Shown: positions 1 to 10,951 of the stretch, in pieces
How positions within the stretch are numbered: the stretch's first letter is position 1
Layout: each line of letters starts with the position of its first letter
Assembly (NCBI RefSeq): GCF_021462225.1
Contig: NC_061797.1
Location: 27,055,093-27,119,092 of the forward strand
Source: Girardinichthys multiradiatus
Taxonomy: Eukaryota > Chordata > Actinopteri > Cyprinodontiformes > Goodeidae
DNA length: 64,000 nucleotides
Direction of reading: 5' to 3'
Notes under the pieces: model-generated
Databases searched by the model: none
What the model was told of the DNA's origin: nothing
What the model saw: only the letters and a program-made list of their open reading frames with translations
Made by a program: the position numbers and the translations under genes

Positions 1-610
1 GGGTGGTTTTTAAACACAGAAGATCGGCCATAAGCGCTGCCCACGCTTATCCATTTCAACCCTTTTATTAGTGGTATTTTAAAGGTATATGTTTGATTCT
101 GGTAACCAGCTGTAAGCTTCTTTTGTTAGCTCTAACCGCTAACGGCTAAGAACATGTTCTCGCCCACTTTGAGTCAGCTGATGATCATTTACCCAGAAAG
201 GTTGTTAGTTTCCAATCTAGGAAATAATATTTCCTTAAATATTATTTTAACATTTTCCTTATTAAATTTCCTTAAATATTATTTGTACTAGGTGAAGCTG
301 GCTAATTAAACACCATTAAGACACATTTATCCAAAAGGTTTGTTTAATATTCAAAATACTTTTTCCCTAAATATTGTTTATATTTCCTTAATATTTCTTT
401 AAAAATTATTTTAATAAATAAAGCCGGCTAATTAAACACCGTTGATTAGTCATCCAGAAGGTTGGTTTTATTCAGCAAATCATTCTTGGCTTATCCCTTT
501 CAATTTTGTCGTAATACCACCACCTTATTGGGCTGGTATTCACAGGACAACCCTTAACAGGACGAAATATTATTTATTAAAATATTATATTCATATTCAT
601 AATCATAACA
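1..610 (+). mobile_element. LTR fragment (3' part), same family as the LTRs at 22211-25786
   Basis: The sequence aligns by eye with the 3' part of the LTRs at 22960-23943 and 24650-25786. Shared blocks include a start resembling 'gggtgatttttaaacagaag', the 'catccagaaggttgg' block and the end 'cccttaacag..gaaatatt..cataatcataaca'. The 5' half of the LTR lies outside the window. The copy ends with CA at 610. No primer-binding site is obvious after it, so it is probably a solo LTR or the 3' LTR of an element to the left. It lacks the block at 23430-23760 and is more diverged than the other copies. Confidence 0.75.
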
Positions 611-1879
611 AAAGATAATCTCTTAAACTCTTGGGTTAAACTGTTTTTTTTAGCCTCCAAAGCTTTTATTATTCACTTTTCTTACTCAACATCTGCAATT
701 ACACAAAATACAGAATATTTATTGAAAAGTTATTAATAAAAGCACAAGATTTACACTAAAACTGCTTATTAGGCAAACATGGAATAAAAACAACAGGCTA
801 AAATGTGGTAATGATGTTGGAAAAAAACATAATAAAATAAAATAAAGAAATAATTCAGTTATTTGGTTTGGTTAAGTTTATGGTTCTGTTTTGCCAAACT
901 TGTGAAAAGAGACAGGTGAAATAGCTTTCAAAGGGCATCCCTCACTTTTACGATGTTGATTAATTGCTGAAATTAGAAGTGTCAGTTCTGTTTATAGTAA
1001 AGATGAATTAAATCACCTTGACATTGGTTTGTTTTCAGCATGAAGCAAATGTTGTCAGGTTGTTACAGCAACCAAAGACGAAGCAAGTGAATCTTATTCA
1101 AATCTAAAACCTACTCAGCCTGAGGTTTCAAACATGAATATATTGATATTTATCTAATAGTTTTTTCAAATGTTTGCCATCACTTTTCAACCACTTTAAT
1201 ATGAGTCACAGCAGCTTTGAGATTAGCCATATACTTAAGTGTGCTTATCCAAACATTCTGTGTGAATTCATGGAGGCTAAGTGAAAAAAATGTATCCCTT
1301 GGTAGGAGCTCAAATGCCAAGTTAATAGTTAAGTCTTCAGAATAATTTCTGCAATTTGTAAATAGGACAACTTAATGTTTGTGTTCTCTTTGCTTCTACT
1401 TGTTGCTTTTCAACAAACCAGAAATGCTGCAGAGGCAGGTCAAGAAAAACAGGAATCTACAACAAAAAACAGGACAAGGAGAAAACCCACAATGTCTTTC
1501 TATAGATAATAGAACTGATATTTAAGGCACAAAGCAGGAATCTTCCTTTAAACAGAAAAATCCAGGAGCATATATACAGCTGTCAAAATAGGTATGGAAC
1601 ATGTGTTTTTTTTCAGTGAATATATTTCTAGTATTTCTATTGACATGAAGTTCCCACCACATGTTGGCAACAACTTAAGTAATCCACAAATACAAAGAAA
1701 AAACAATTTAGTACATAAATGATAAATTAAGATATGGGTTCAAAATATGGAATGCCACATGCAATAAATATTGAACACTAATAAATTTATGAAACACTTC
1801 ATAAGAAAAAGGTTTGCAATAATAACTTCAATACATCTCCTGTTAGGATAAACTAGTCATGTATTGCTCAGATGTAATT
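611..1879. other. No gene recognised (AT-rich, non-coding)
   Basis: There is no long open frame and no recognisable repeat. This is AT-rich sequence, probably intron or intergenic. Confidence 0.5.
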
Positions 1880-2796
1880 TTGACCCATTCTTCCACACAA
1901 ACTACCTTTAAATGTTGACGGCTCTATGGGTCCTGAATTTGTAATCTGATCTTTAGTTCTTTCTATAGGTTTTCATATATTACAAGTCAGATGATTCAAT
2001 GGGGCATTCTAGCAATTTTACTTTCTTTCTCCGAAACCAGTTAAGAGATTCCTTGGTTGTGTGTTTGGGACTATTGTCTTGTTTGGAAATCCACAATTGT
2101 TCATCTTCAGATTCCTATCAAGAAGGTCCAAGTACGTTTCTCCATTCATCCTTCCTTGAGTTATATGAAGTCTTTTAGTACCGTATAATGTAAGACAACC
2201 CACACCATGATGTTCCCACCTGCAAACTAACTTTTGGCATGTTGTTTTTGGGGTAACATGGAGAACCATTCTTCCTCCGAACATGGCATGCAGTGACATC
2301 CAATAAGTTCAGCTTTGGCTTCGTTAGACCAGACTATATTCTCTCAATATTTTACCCGAAAGCAAAGCTTCAGCATTGCCAGTTAGTATGTTATGCAACA
2401 GTAAGACATTTTTGTGAATGTTTCATTTGCTTTTATTAGACATACCACTCTGTGCAATACTTTCATAATGGGAAATCTTTTAAGGCCATCAGTTAAAAAT
2501 AAACCAGCTGATATTGATTTGCTGATAGCAGCAGGAATGCCTTCTAAATATTGACTTAATTAAGCTTGTTTCTTGGCTTTCAATGCATTTTGCACATCCT
2601 TTCCTTCATGTGTTAAATATTTATTCACTTTACCATTCCACTTCACTACACATACCTTAATTAGTTGGGTTTTTTTGTATGTGTGGATTACTTGGGTTGT
2701 TGCTGACCTTTAGTGTAAATTTCATGTCAAGAAAATTATACAAAAACTCGATGAGAAAAACGTTTAAGTGTTTAATACTTATTTTACCTCCTGTAT
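1880..2796 (-). mobile_element. Tc1/mariner-like transposon relic
   Basis: On the minus strand, decayed pieces resemble the middle of a Tc1-type transposase. They include a tract like WSNEAKAEL (normally WSDESK, with the first catalytic Asp changed to Asn) and a GGNIMVW tract (normally HGGG.xMVWG), in different frames. The right end ('..ttcatgtcaag..' to 'aatacttattttacctcctgtat', near 2710-2796) resembles the terminal repeat of a common fish Tc1 family. The left end was not delimited. The open frame at 2018-2299 is antisense to the coding remnants of other frames and is not a gene. Confidence 0.65.
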
Positions 2797-3464
2797 ATGA
2801 GACGGACTCTTAGTTTTGGTCAGTTCTGATTTCTGATTTTTTTATAATCTCTGACTTGCCAACTGTGATTTTGGCCGGCATTAATGTTTTTTTGTTGTTG
2901 TTTTTTTTTTAAATGCTGGGTAGAGAGGTCAATAATCTTACCTTTTGTAAGGTTAATATATTTTCATTCTTACTAACACAAGATTTCTGTGCTGGTCTAT
3001 GCTAATCGTGGTCTGATTCTCCTCCTCATGGTGTGTAACTTATTTTAAGAAAATATATATCTGAAATGCAGGCAGGAGAGTCAGAGGGACATATTTTGTT
3101 TCTTTGAAGCCAAACTGTGAAGGTAAACAAAGTTTATACAGAAAATCATGCCATCTTGATAGTAGCAAAAGCCAAATTTAGTTTGCTGCTTGAACCCTGG
3201 GCTTCATTGTTGCTTCTTTCGTTTGCATTTTAACTATTTGGGGCATCACAAAAACAATTAATTTTAAATGACAAATCTTGTGTGATTCAAATTTTTTGGC
3301 TGCAGTAATTGTATCAGTTACGATGGAAAATCAAAAATAATTTTCTTACAGTTAAAGAACATAAGTGATTATATTTTGTTATCATTATATAAAGAGACTT
3401 AACAGTACAGCTTAAAACTTAACTTACTTAAAAAAATAGAAAGGTATGGAAGTAGGGGTTGGCA
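2797..3464. other. No gene recognised
   Basis: AT-rich sequence with homopolymer runs. No coding or repeat signature was seen. Confidence 0.45.
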
Positions 3465-4414
3465 TTAAACTGGCTTAGAAGCTACATTGGACAAAGGAAA
3501 CAGTTTGTGCAAATAGAAAATTACAAATCATCAATTCTGATTTGTAAATTATGACAGACAGTTTGTGGGGTGCCACAGGGGTCAGTGTTGGGCACAAAAT
3601 AATATATTCTGTATATAATTGAGATATACAAAGCAATGAATCTGCTAAAATACATCATATTTGTAGATGAAACTAATATCTTCTGTACTGGAGAAAACAT
3701 CCAACAACTTTTAAAGGTGGTCATGACGGAAATGGAAAAACTAAAACATTGGTTCAACAGAAATAAATTATCACTAAATCTAGATAAAAGAAAATTTATG
3801 ATATTTGGAAAATGCAATAAACATAAAAACAATGAAATCAAAATAACTATTGATAGTATTACTATTAAAGCCCATGAAAACAAATTTCTTGGTGTTATAT
3901 TTGATAACAGAATTTGCTGAAAAGCACAGTTTTGTCAAGTGAAATCAAACCTTGCATAAAGTGTTGCAGTCTTGAGTAGAATAAGATTGGACCAAAAATC
4001 ACTGTTTATTATATATAATATTTTTATGAGGCACGTGACGTCGCCCGGTACGGCGGAGCCGGGGTCACAACCTGGAGCCAGGCTTGGGGTCGGGACCCGT
4101 CGGAGAGCACCTGGTGGCTGGGTTGCTCCTCGTGGGACCCGGCCAGGCCAAGCCTGAAGGAGAGACGCGAGGCCATCCCCGAGTGGGCCCACCGCCTGCA
4201 GGGGGAACCGTGAAGGACCGGTGCAAAGAGGATTTGGCGGCAGACGAAGGTGGAGGGCAGAGGCAGTGGGCTGGGGTGGGTTTACTTGTTGCCCCCCAGC
4301 TCAGCCGTCTCGTGTTGGGGTTTACCCCAGTGGATGAGAGGGTCGCATCCCTGCACCTTTGGGTTGGGGACAGGTCTCTGACTGTCGTTTCGGCCTACGG
4401 GAGGTGGCGGTAGT

Positions 4415-5059
4415 GTGGAGTACCCAGCCTTCTTGGCGTCCTTGTCGGGGGTGCCGGATAGTGCCCCTCCCGGGGACTCCATTGTTCTGCTGGGGGACTT
4501 CAACGCCCACGTGGGAAACAACAGTGACACCTGGAGAGGAGTGCTCAGGAGGAATGGCCTCCCCGATCTGAATCCGAGTGGTGTTTCATTATCGGACTTT
4601 TGTGCTAGTCACGGATTGTCCATAGTGAACACCATGTTCAAGCATAAGAGTGTCCATCAGTGCACTTGGCACCAGGACACCCTAGGCAGGAGGTCGATGA
4701 TCGACTTTGTTGTCGTATCGTCAGACCTTCGTCCGCATGTTTTGGACACTTGGGTGAAGAGAGGGGCTGAGCTGTCCACTGATCACCACCTGGTGGTGAG
4801 TTGGATTCGCTGGAAGAGGAGAAAGCTGGACACACTTGGCAGGCCCGAGCACAGAGTGAGGGTCTGCTGGGATCGTCTGGCAGAGCCCTTGGCCAGGGAT
4901 GTATTCAACTCCCACCTCCGGGAGAGCTTTGACCAGATTCTCGGGGATGTTGGAGACATAGAATCTGAGTGGACCATGTTCTCCGCATCTATTGTCGATG
5001 CTGCTGCCCGTAGCTGTGGTCGTAAGGTCTGCGGTGCCTGTCGCAGCGGCAATCCCTGA
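4415..5059 (+). pseudogene. Rex3 copy A endonuclease domain fragment
   Basis: An open stretch of about 214 codons encodes the C-terminal two thirds of an apurinic-type endonuclease. [10 protein letters not shown] (Asp/Asn catalytic loop) lies near the N-terminus. An SMIDFVVVS tract follows, and then STDHHLVV with the catalytic Asp-His pair near residue 120. The first part of the domain (VVSAYG) lies upstream in another frame at about 4380-4400. This is the target-nicking domain of an RTE-clade LINE. The ATG at 4415 is only where the open frame happens to start. The reading frame is lost before the RT domain. Confidence 0.8.
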
Positions 5060-5252
5060 ACCCAGTGGTGGACACCGGCAGTAAGGGATGCTGTCAAGCT
5101 GAAGAAGGAGTCCTATCAGCTGTGGTTGGCTTGTGGGACACCTGAGGCAGCTGACGGGTACCGTGAGGCGAAGCGTGCCGCGGCCCGGGCTGTGGCAGAG
5201 GCAAAAACCAGCCCTGGAGGAGTTCGGTGAGGCCATGGAGAAGGACTACTGA

Positions 5253-6920
5253 TTGGCCTCGAAGCGATTCAGGCAAACCATCCGGCACCTCAGGAGGGGA
5301 AAGCAGTGCTTCGCCAACACTTTTTACAGTTGGGGTGGGAGGCTGCTGACCCCGACTGGGGACATTATCGGGCGGTGGAAGGAGTACTACGAGGATCTCC
5401 TCAATCCTGCCATCACGCATTCCCTGGTGGAAACAGAGGCTGGGGACTTGGGGTTACACTCTTTCATCACTGAAGTCACCGAGGTGGTTGAAAAGCTCCG
5501 CGGTGGCAGGGCTTCGGGGGTGGATCCGCCCTGAGTACCTCAAATCTCTGGATGTTGTAGGGCTGTCATGGTTGACACGCCTCTTCAACATTGCGTGGCG
5601 GTCGGGGACAGTGCCTCTGGACTGGCAGACTGGGGTGGTGGTCCCCCATCATAAGAAGGGTGACCGGAGGGTATGTTCCAACTACAGGGGGATAACACTC
5701 CTCAGGCTCCTGGTAAGGCCTACGCCAGGGTATTGAAGAGAAGAGCCCGGCCGATAGTCGAACCTTGGCTTCAGGAGGAGCAGTGTGGTTTTCGTCCCAG
5801 TCGTGGAACACTGGACCAGCTCTATACCCTCTACAGGGTACTCAAGGGTTCATGAGTTTGCCCAACAGGTCCACATGTGTTTTGTGGACCTGGAGAAGCC
5901 ATTCGACTGTGTCCCTCATGGTGCCCTGTAGGTGGTGCCCCAGGAGTATGGAAGCAGGGAGTTTGGTCTGCATTGCCGGCACTAAGTCAGACCTGTCCCG
6001 GTGCATGTTGGACTCCGGCAGGGCTGCCCTTTGTCATCGGTCCTGTTCATAACTTTTATGGACAGGATTTTTAGGCGTAGCCAAGCGCCGGAGGGGGTCT
6101 GATTTGGGGACCAGTGGATTTCGTCTCTTCTTTTTGCAGATGACGTGGTCCTGCTGGCCCCCTCTAGTCAAGACCTACAGCATGTGCTGGGGCGGTTCGC
6201 AGCCGAGTGTGAAGCGGCTGGGATGAGGATCAGCTCCTCCAAGTCCGAGGCCATGGTTCTCGACCAGAAAAGGGTGGCATGTCCTCTTAAGGTTGGAGGG
6301 GAGTTTCTACCTCAAGTGAAGGAGTTCAAGTATCTCGGGGTCTTGTTCACAAGTGAGGGAAGAATGGCGCGGAGATCGACAGACGGATTGGTGCGGCTGC
6401 CGCAGTAATGGGGGCACTGTGCCGGTCCATTGTGGTGAAGAGAGAGCTGAGCCGAAAAGCAAAGCTCTCAATTTATCGGTCGGTCTACATTCCTACCCTC
6501 ACCTATGGCCATGAACTTTGGGTCATGACCGAAAGAACGAGATCCCGGATACAAGCGGCTGAAATTAGCTTCCTCCGTAGGGTGGCCGGGCACTCCCTTA
6601 GAGATAGGGTGAGGAGATCGGACATCCGGGAGGGGCTCGGAGTAGAGCCGCTACTCCTCCACATCGAGAGGAACCAGTTGAGGTGGCTCAGGCATCTATA
6701 TCAGATGCCTCCTGGACGCCTTCCTCGGGAGGTGTTCCAGGCACGTCCCACCGGGAGGAGGCCCAGGGGACGGCCCAGGACATGCTGGAGGGACTATGTC
6801 TCTCGGCTGGCCAGGGAACGCCTTGAACTCCACCTGGAGGAGTTGGAGAAGGTGTCTGGGGAGAGGAACATCTGGGCGTCTCTGCTGATTGTGCTGCCCC
6901 CGCGACCCGGGCCCGGGTAA
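5253..6920 (+). pseudogene. Rex3 copy A reverse transcriptase, broken into several frames
   Basis: Pieces of RT lie in order: 5253-5534 (region before RT), 5488-5855 (CSNYRGITLL, then EEQCGFRPSRGTLDQLYTL), 5877-5920 in a shifted frame (the FVDLEKAFD region), 6120-6408 (catalytic LFADDVVLL, then AECEAAGMRISSSKSEAM and FKYLGVLFTSEG) and 6408-6920 (C-terminal domain, ending LLPPRPGPG). The catalytic FADD box survives. Frameshifts near 5520, 5860, 6070 and 6370 destroy the ORF. The C-terminal segment is the best preserved part. Confidence 0.85.
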
Positions 6921-7610
6921 AGCGGAAGACGACGAGTACCAGTACGAGTACGAGTACTCTTGTTTTACCGTATAATACGCATAAAACAAACCTATAGCCA
7001 TTGTACACAATACAAAAGAAAGCAATTAGAATACTAAATAAAGTGGGGTATTGGGAACATACAAAATCATTGTTCTTGAAATCGAATGTACTGAAATTCT
7101 GGGATCTTGTAAAATTTAAAAGTGTACAATTTATGTTCAAAGCCAAAAATCGTCAACTTTTATACAATATTCAAAACATTTTTAGTGTAGTGTGGTTATA
7201 ATTTAAGGAAAACTTAAGGAAAATTTAAAAAACAATGTGGTGCGTGGGGTGGATCTATGGAATGGATTAAATGACGGACTTAAACAAATTACAAATATGA
7301 ACGAATTTTAAAAACTGTATAAATATGAACTGAACATATGTTGTATAGAATGGGTGGTTTAGAATGGATTAAATGATACTATTAATTTTTTTTTTTTTGT
7401 CTTTTTTATTCATGTGGGAATACTTTAAAGGTTTAATAGGTTTGGAAAGACTTGAAGGATTGTATATTGAGGTGTATGAGAGGGGCAGGAAAGTATTTAT
7501 TCTACCTGCGCCTTTTCAAACAATTTCTGTAAAATTGGCATGTCAGTTATTTTTATCATTTGTTTTTGCTGCTGTTAATGTTATTGTTTGTTAAAAAAAA
7601 AGCAATGCAA

Positions 7611-7997
7611 TCATAGTCTCAAATGCTTAGATCTTCCCCTTTTGCAGTTCAGCCATGGGCAACAGAAATGTTCTCTTTGAGGTTTAGAGACATATAACTT
7701 GTGATGATCAGTTTTGCACTTAAACCCAAATCATAAAGGGAAAAAAACCTTTGAACTACCCCATCAAACATAATGTGGTGTGATTTGAAGATTAATGGCT
7801 AGAGAACATGCAGATGAGGCGGTGGTATGCTTTTCCCTCTAAGCTGCTAAAAGAAGGTACCTTTTTCACTGGAATGTTTAGCTTCCTGCTGAACAATTTT
7901 TTTTTCCAATTTAGAGAAGAGGGTATTTTTGAGAATCGTTGGTTTAGGTTAGCAAACAGATTGGAAGGCCATACACACTATCACAAACATAAAAAAA
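7611..7997. other. No gene recognised
   Basis: Unassigned sequence between the LINE 3' end and an old Rex3 relic. No coding signature was seen. Confidence 0.4.
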
Positions 7998-8372
7998 TAC
8001 TGTCAGCCAGTGGAAGGAGCATTTTGAAGATCTCCTCAATGCAGTCAACATGTTCTCCGTGGAGGAGATGGAGCCTAAAAATTCAAGAGAAGTCAATTCC
8101 AACAGTTCGATAGAGGTAGCAGAAGTATTACAAAAAGCTTCCTGGTGGCAAGTGGCCAGGTGTGAGATTCAGCTTGAGATGCTGAAGGCTTTAGACTTTG
8201 TGGGGCTGTCATGGTTGACCCACCTCTTCAATGTCAGATGGAGGACTGGGATAGGACTGGGAGTGGCAACCTGGGGTGGTCCCAATTTTTAGGAAAGGGA
8301 ACCAGAGAGTTTGTTCCAACTTTGGAGGAATCCCACTTCTCAACCTCCCTGGAAAAGCTTACTCCAGGGTAG
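7998..8372 (+). mobile_element. Old diverged Rex3-type RT fragment
   Basis: It matches the Rex3 segment before the RT catalytic core, with heavy divergence. The fragment starts 'cagtggaaggagcattttgaagatctcctcaat' in DNA and contains LKALDFVGLSWLTHLFNV, then frame-shifted RVCSNFGGIPLLNLPGKAYSRV. Compare KSLDVVGLSWLTRLFNI and RVCSNYRGITLL in copy A. It was inserted earlier than copies A to C. Confidence 0.75.
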
Positions 8373-8465
8373 GGGTGAGCGATACAGGGAATTTTGGTAT
8401 CAATCCGATAAGGAGTAAATACAGGGCTATTATCGATACCGACACTTTTTACTTGAAATGTCATG
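8373..8465. repeat. Possible terminal fragment of a small hAT-type non-autonomous element
   Basis: 'aggggtgagcgatacaggg' followed by 'gatacc' and 'tatcgat' motifs resembles the ends of small fish hAT-like elements full of 'cgatac' words. A similar 'cgatactgg' word occurs at 9279. The right end and a target duplication were not established. Confidence 0.3.
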
Positions 8466-9029
8466 ACAGTTGAATAAGTTTGTGATTTTGCCTTTGGTTA
8501 GTTGATTATGACAAAATACGTCAGTTTACATATAGGAGTTTGCAAAGAGTTTTGAAGTGTTTACAATTTAGTACTTTTGCAACAATATTTAATGCCTTTT
8601 CAGACCCCCTAATTGACTTTTATTCAAAAAAGTGTCTAGTGCCAAATCTAGCTTGTTTTGGTAAACTGTGTAGGCTGCTGTGCCGTTCTTGCAGCACAGA
8701 GACACAACTGGCAGTGAGCTGCACATGTGCGGAAAAATGCCCGCTACCATCCACATAAAACTCAGCAAAAAAACCTTCTTCTCTCTTCACGCTTCTTCCA
8801 GTTCTATGTCAAGTCACAGAGTTTTTGTTCATTCTGGTGATGGTATAAATTAGTTTTAAGTTTTATTAGGAACGAAAACATAACAGAAAAAAAACATACT
8901 GTATACAGTAAAAATATTACAATTAATAATCTAATTCAATACAAAATCAATAATCTAATGCAATAAACAAAGCCTCTGTGTCAAAATTATATTGGTGCTG
9001 CAAGGGTAGCTGAAAGTAAAGGTGCCAAT
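8466..9029. other. No gene recognised
   Basis: Non-coding sequence between two Rex3 relics. It may belong to the element suspected to start at 8373. Confidence 0.4.
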
Positions 9030-9270
9030 TCTCTGCTTTGATAGGATTCAGTTCAGGGAGTTCAGGTATCTGATCAGGATGCCTCAATGGCACCTCCCTT
9101 GGGAGATATTCCAGGCATTTCCCACTGAAAAAGACCCTATGGAAGGTCCAGAACTTGCTGGCTTGGGAATGCCTTGGGATCCTCCAGATTGAGCTAGAGG
9201 GTGTTGCTGGGAAGAGGACCTGTTATCCCAGCTACCCAATCTTGGATAAGCGGAAGACAATGGATGGATT
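9030..9270 (+). mobile_element. Old Rex3-type 3' end fragment
   Basis: It is a diverged version of the Rex3 C-terminal coding end and 3' tail: 'aggtatctgatcaggatgcc', then 'atattccaggca', then 'aagcggaagacaatgga'. The corresponding positions in copy A are about 6690-6930. With 7998-8372 it may form one internally deleted and interrupted copy. Confidence 0.7.
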
Positions 9271-9711
9271 TAAGATTAAACGATACTGGTAATAATATGC
9301 ATACACTCATGTACTTTGCTTGTGCTGTGTGTGTGCGCTATATGAGAAAATAGGAAAACTGGGATGTTTTTTTAATCGTGTTGATCATTTTGATGAAGAA
9401 AAATACATTAAAGGTTTCTTCCAAATTTCAACAAGTTTCAGAGACATATTCAAACTGGATTATTTTCTAAAAACAAAATTAACGAGTTAGTACCAGGGAA
9501 TTTCACATGTGTGATTAATTATCTGATAACCAAAGTTGTCTGACAACCCAGTAAAAACAGAATGAACCAAAAAAGGTAATAAGCCTCTTAAACCGCCACA
9601 CCTTCTTCAAAGTTTAGGCTGCAAGAGCAAAGAAAAGATGCTTTGCATTATAAAGATAGGACATTGTTCCCAAGAGAGCTACCATTGGTGACAGTGTCTG
9701 TGTCATATATG

Positions 9712-9714
<3 letters not shown>

Positions 9715-9792
<78 letters not shown>
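9715..9792. repeat. (TA)n microsatellite
   Basis: About 39 uninterrupted TA units. The open frame running through it is an artefact of the repeat. Length polymorphism and assembly error are likely here. Confidence 0.97.
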
Positions 9793-9796
<4 letters not shown>

Positions 9797-10318
9797 TACA
9801 CACGCATATTCCAGCAGCAGTTATGGTGACTGTCAGTATTCATACACTATATGTTACATACAATTGGAAACCCCCTCCTTGAACCGCCACCTTAACGTGG
9901 TGGAGGGGTTTGAGTGCTCAAATGATCCTAGAGGCTATGTTGTCTGGGGCCTAAATGCCCCTGGTAGGGTCTTCAATGGCAAACAGGCTCTAGGTGATGG
10001 GTCAGACAAAGAGTGGTTCAAGAATCCCTCATGAGGACCAAAATATCGAGGCATGTGACGTCGCCCGGTAAGGCGGAGCCGAGGTCCCACCCTGGAGCCA
10101 GGCCTGGGGTCGGGACTTGTCGGAGAGCATCTGGTGGCCGGGTTGCTCCTCGCGGGACCCGGCCGGGCCAACCCCAAACGAGAGACGCGAGGCCATCCCC
10201 CAGTGGGCCCACAACCTGCAGGAGGAACCGTGAGGGACCGGTGCAAAGAGGATTGGGTGGCGGACGAAGGTGGAGACCTCAGCGGCCCAATCCCCGGATG
10301 CTTAGGCTGGCTCTAGGG

Positions 10319-10951
10319 ATGTGGAATGTCACCTCGCTGGGGGGGAAGGAGCCTGAGCTTGTGCGGGAGGTCGAGAGATATCGACTAGAAATAGTCGGGC
10401 TCGCCTCCACGCACATCGTGGGCTCTGGAACCCATCTCCTTGAGAGTGGTTGGACTCTCTTCTATTCTGGAGTGGCCCACGGGGAGAGGCAGCGGGCTGG
10501 TGTGGGTTTGCTTGTTGCCCCCCAGCTCAGCCGTCTCGTGTTGGGGAGAGGTCTCTGACTGTCGTTTCGGCCTATGGGAGGGGGCGGTTCTGTTCCCGGT
10601 GCATGTTGGACTCCGGCAGGGCTGCCCTTTGTCACCGGTCCTGTTCATAACTTTTATGGACAGGATTTCTAGACGCAGCCAAGGGCCGGAGGGGGTCTGG
10701 TTTGGGGACCAGTGGATTTCGTCTCTTCTTTTTGCGGATGACGTGGTCCTGCTGGCCCCCTCTAGCCAAGACCTACAGCATGCGCTGTGGCGGTTCGCAG
10801 CCGAGTGTGAAGCGGCTGGGATGAGGATCAACTCCTCCAAGTCTGAGGCCATGGTACTCGACCGGAAAAGGGTGGCTTGTCCTCTTCAGGTTGGAGGGGA
10901 GTTCCTGCCTCAAGTGGAGGAGTTTAAGTATCTCGGGGTCTTGTTCACGAG
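10319..10951 (+). pseudogene. Rex3 copy B endonuclease/RT remnant (first part)
   Basis: The open frame begins in the endonuclease N-terminus (MWNVTSL; the expected catalytic Asn is in this tract) and passes AGVGLLVAPQLSRLVL. After a deletion junction near 10585 it encodes RT motifs RQGCPLSPVLF, SLLFADDVVLL and FKYLGVLFTS. It is truncated at 10951 by the solo LTR. It makes no functional product. Confidence 0.8.

Larger units (their letters stand above)
4028..6960 (+). mobile_element. Rex3 (RTE-clade) retrotransposon, copy A, defective
   Basis: It is almost colinear with copies B and C. It begins inside the Rex3 5' region ('gaggcacgtgacgtcgcc', matching 10046 in copy B) and ends with the Rex3 3' tail 'cggaagacgacgagtac' plus short tag repeats. 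From memory, the standard Rex3 PCR primer sites are recognisable: 'tggcagactggggtggtggt' at 5622 and, degenerate here, the 'ctgccctttgtcat' site near 6022. The 5' end is truncated, and part of the endonuclease N-terminus is missing near 4257. Several indels break the ORF. A possible short target duplication (tttta) flanks the copy. Confidence 0.9.
3465..7610 (+). mobile_element. Jockey/L2-like LINE relic, split by Rex3 copy A
   Basis: Before the Rex3 insertion the plus strand encodes reverse transcriptase pieces. There is a CGVPQGSVLG-like segment near 3560, then a degraded catalytic box (FVDET in place of F/YADDT) and the conserved NRNKLSLNLDK tract (3636-3920). After the insertion the same protein continues at about 7001-7190 with the C-terminal tract IQKKAIRILN..GYWEHTKSLFLKS. 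The 3' region runs on to an A-rich end near 7600. The two halves share a reading sense and are separated by exactly the Rex3 interval. Clade assignment (L2 or related jockey-superfamily) is from protein resemblance only. Confidence 0.7.

Noticed and set aside
9643..9882. ORF with a long Tyr-Ile repeat
   Set aside because: It simply translates the (TA)n microsatellite.
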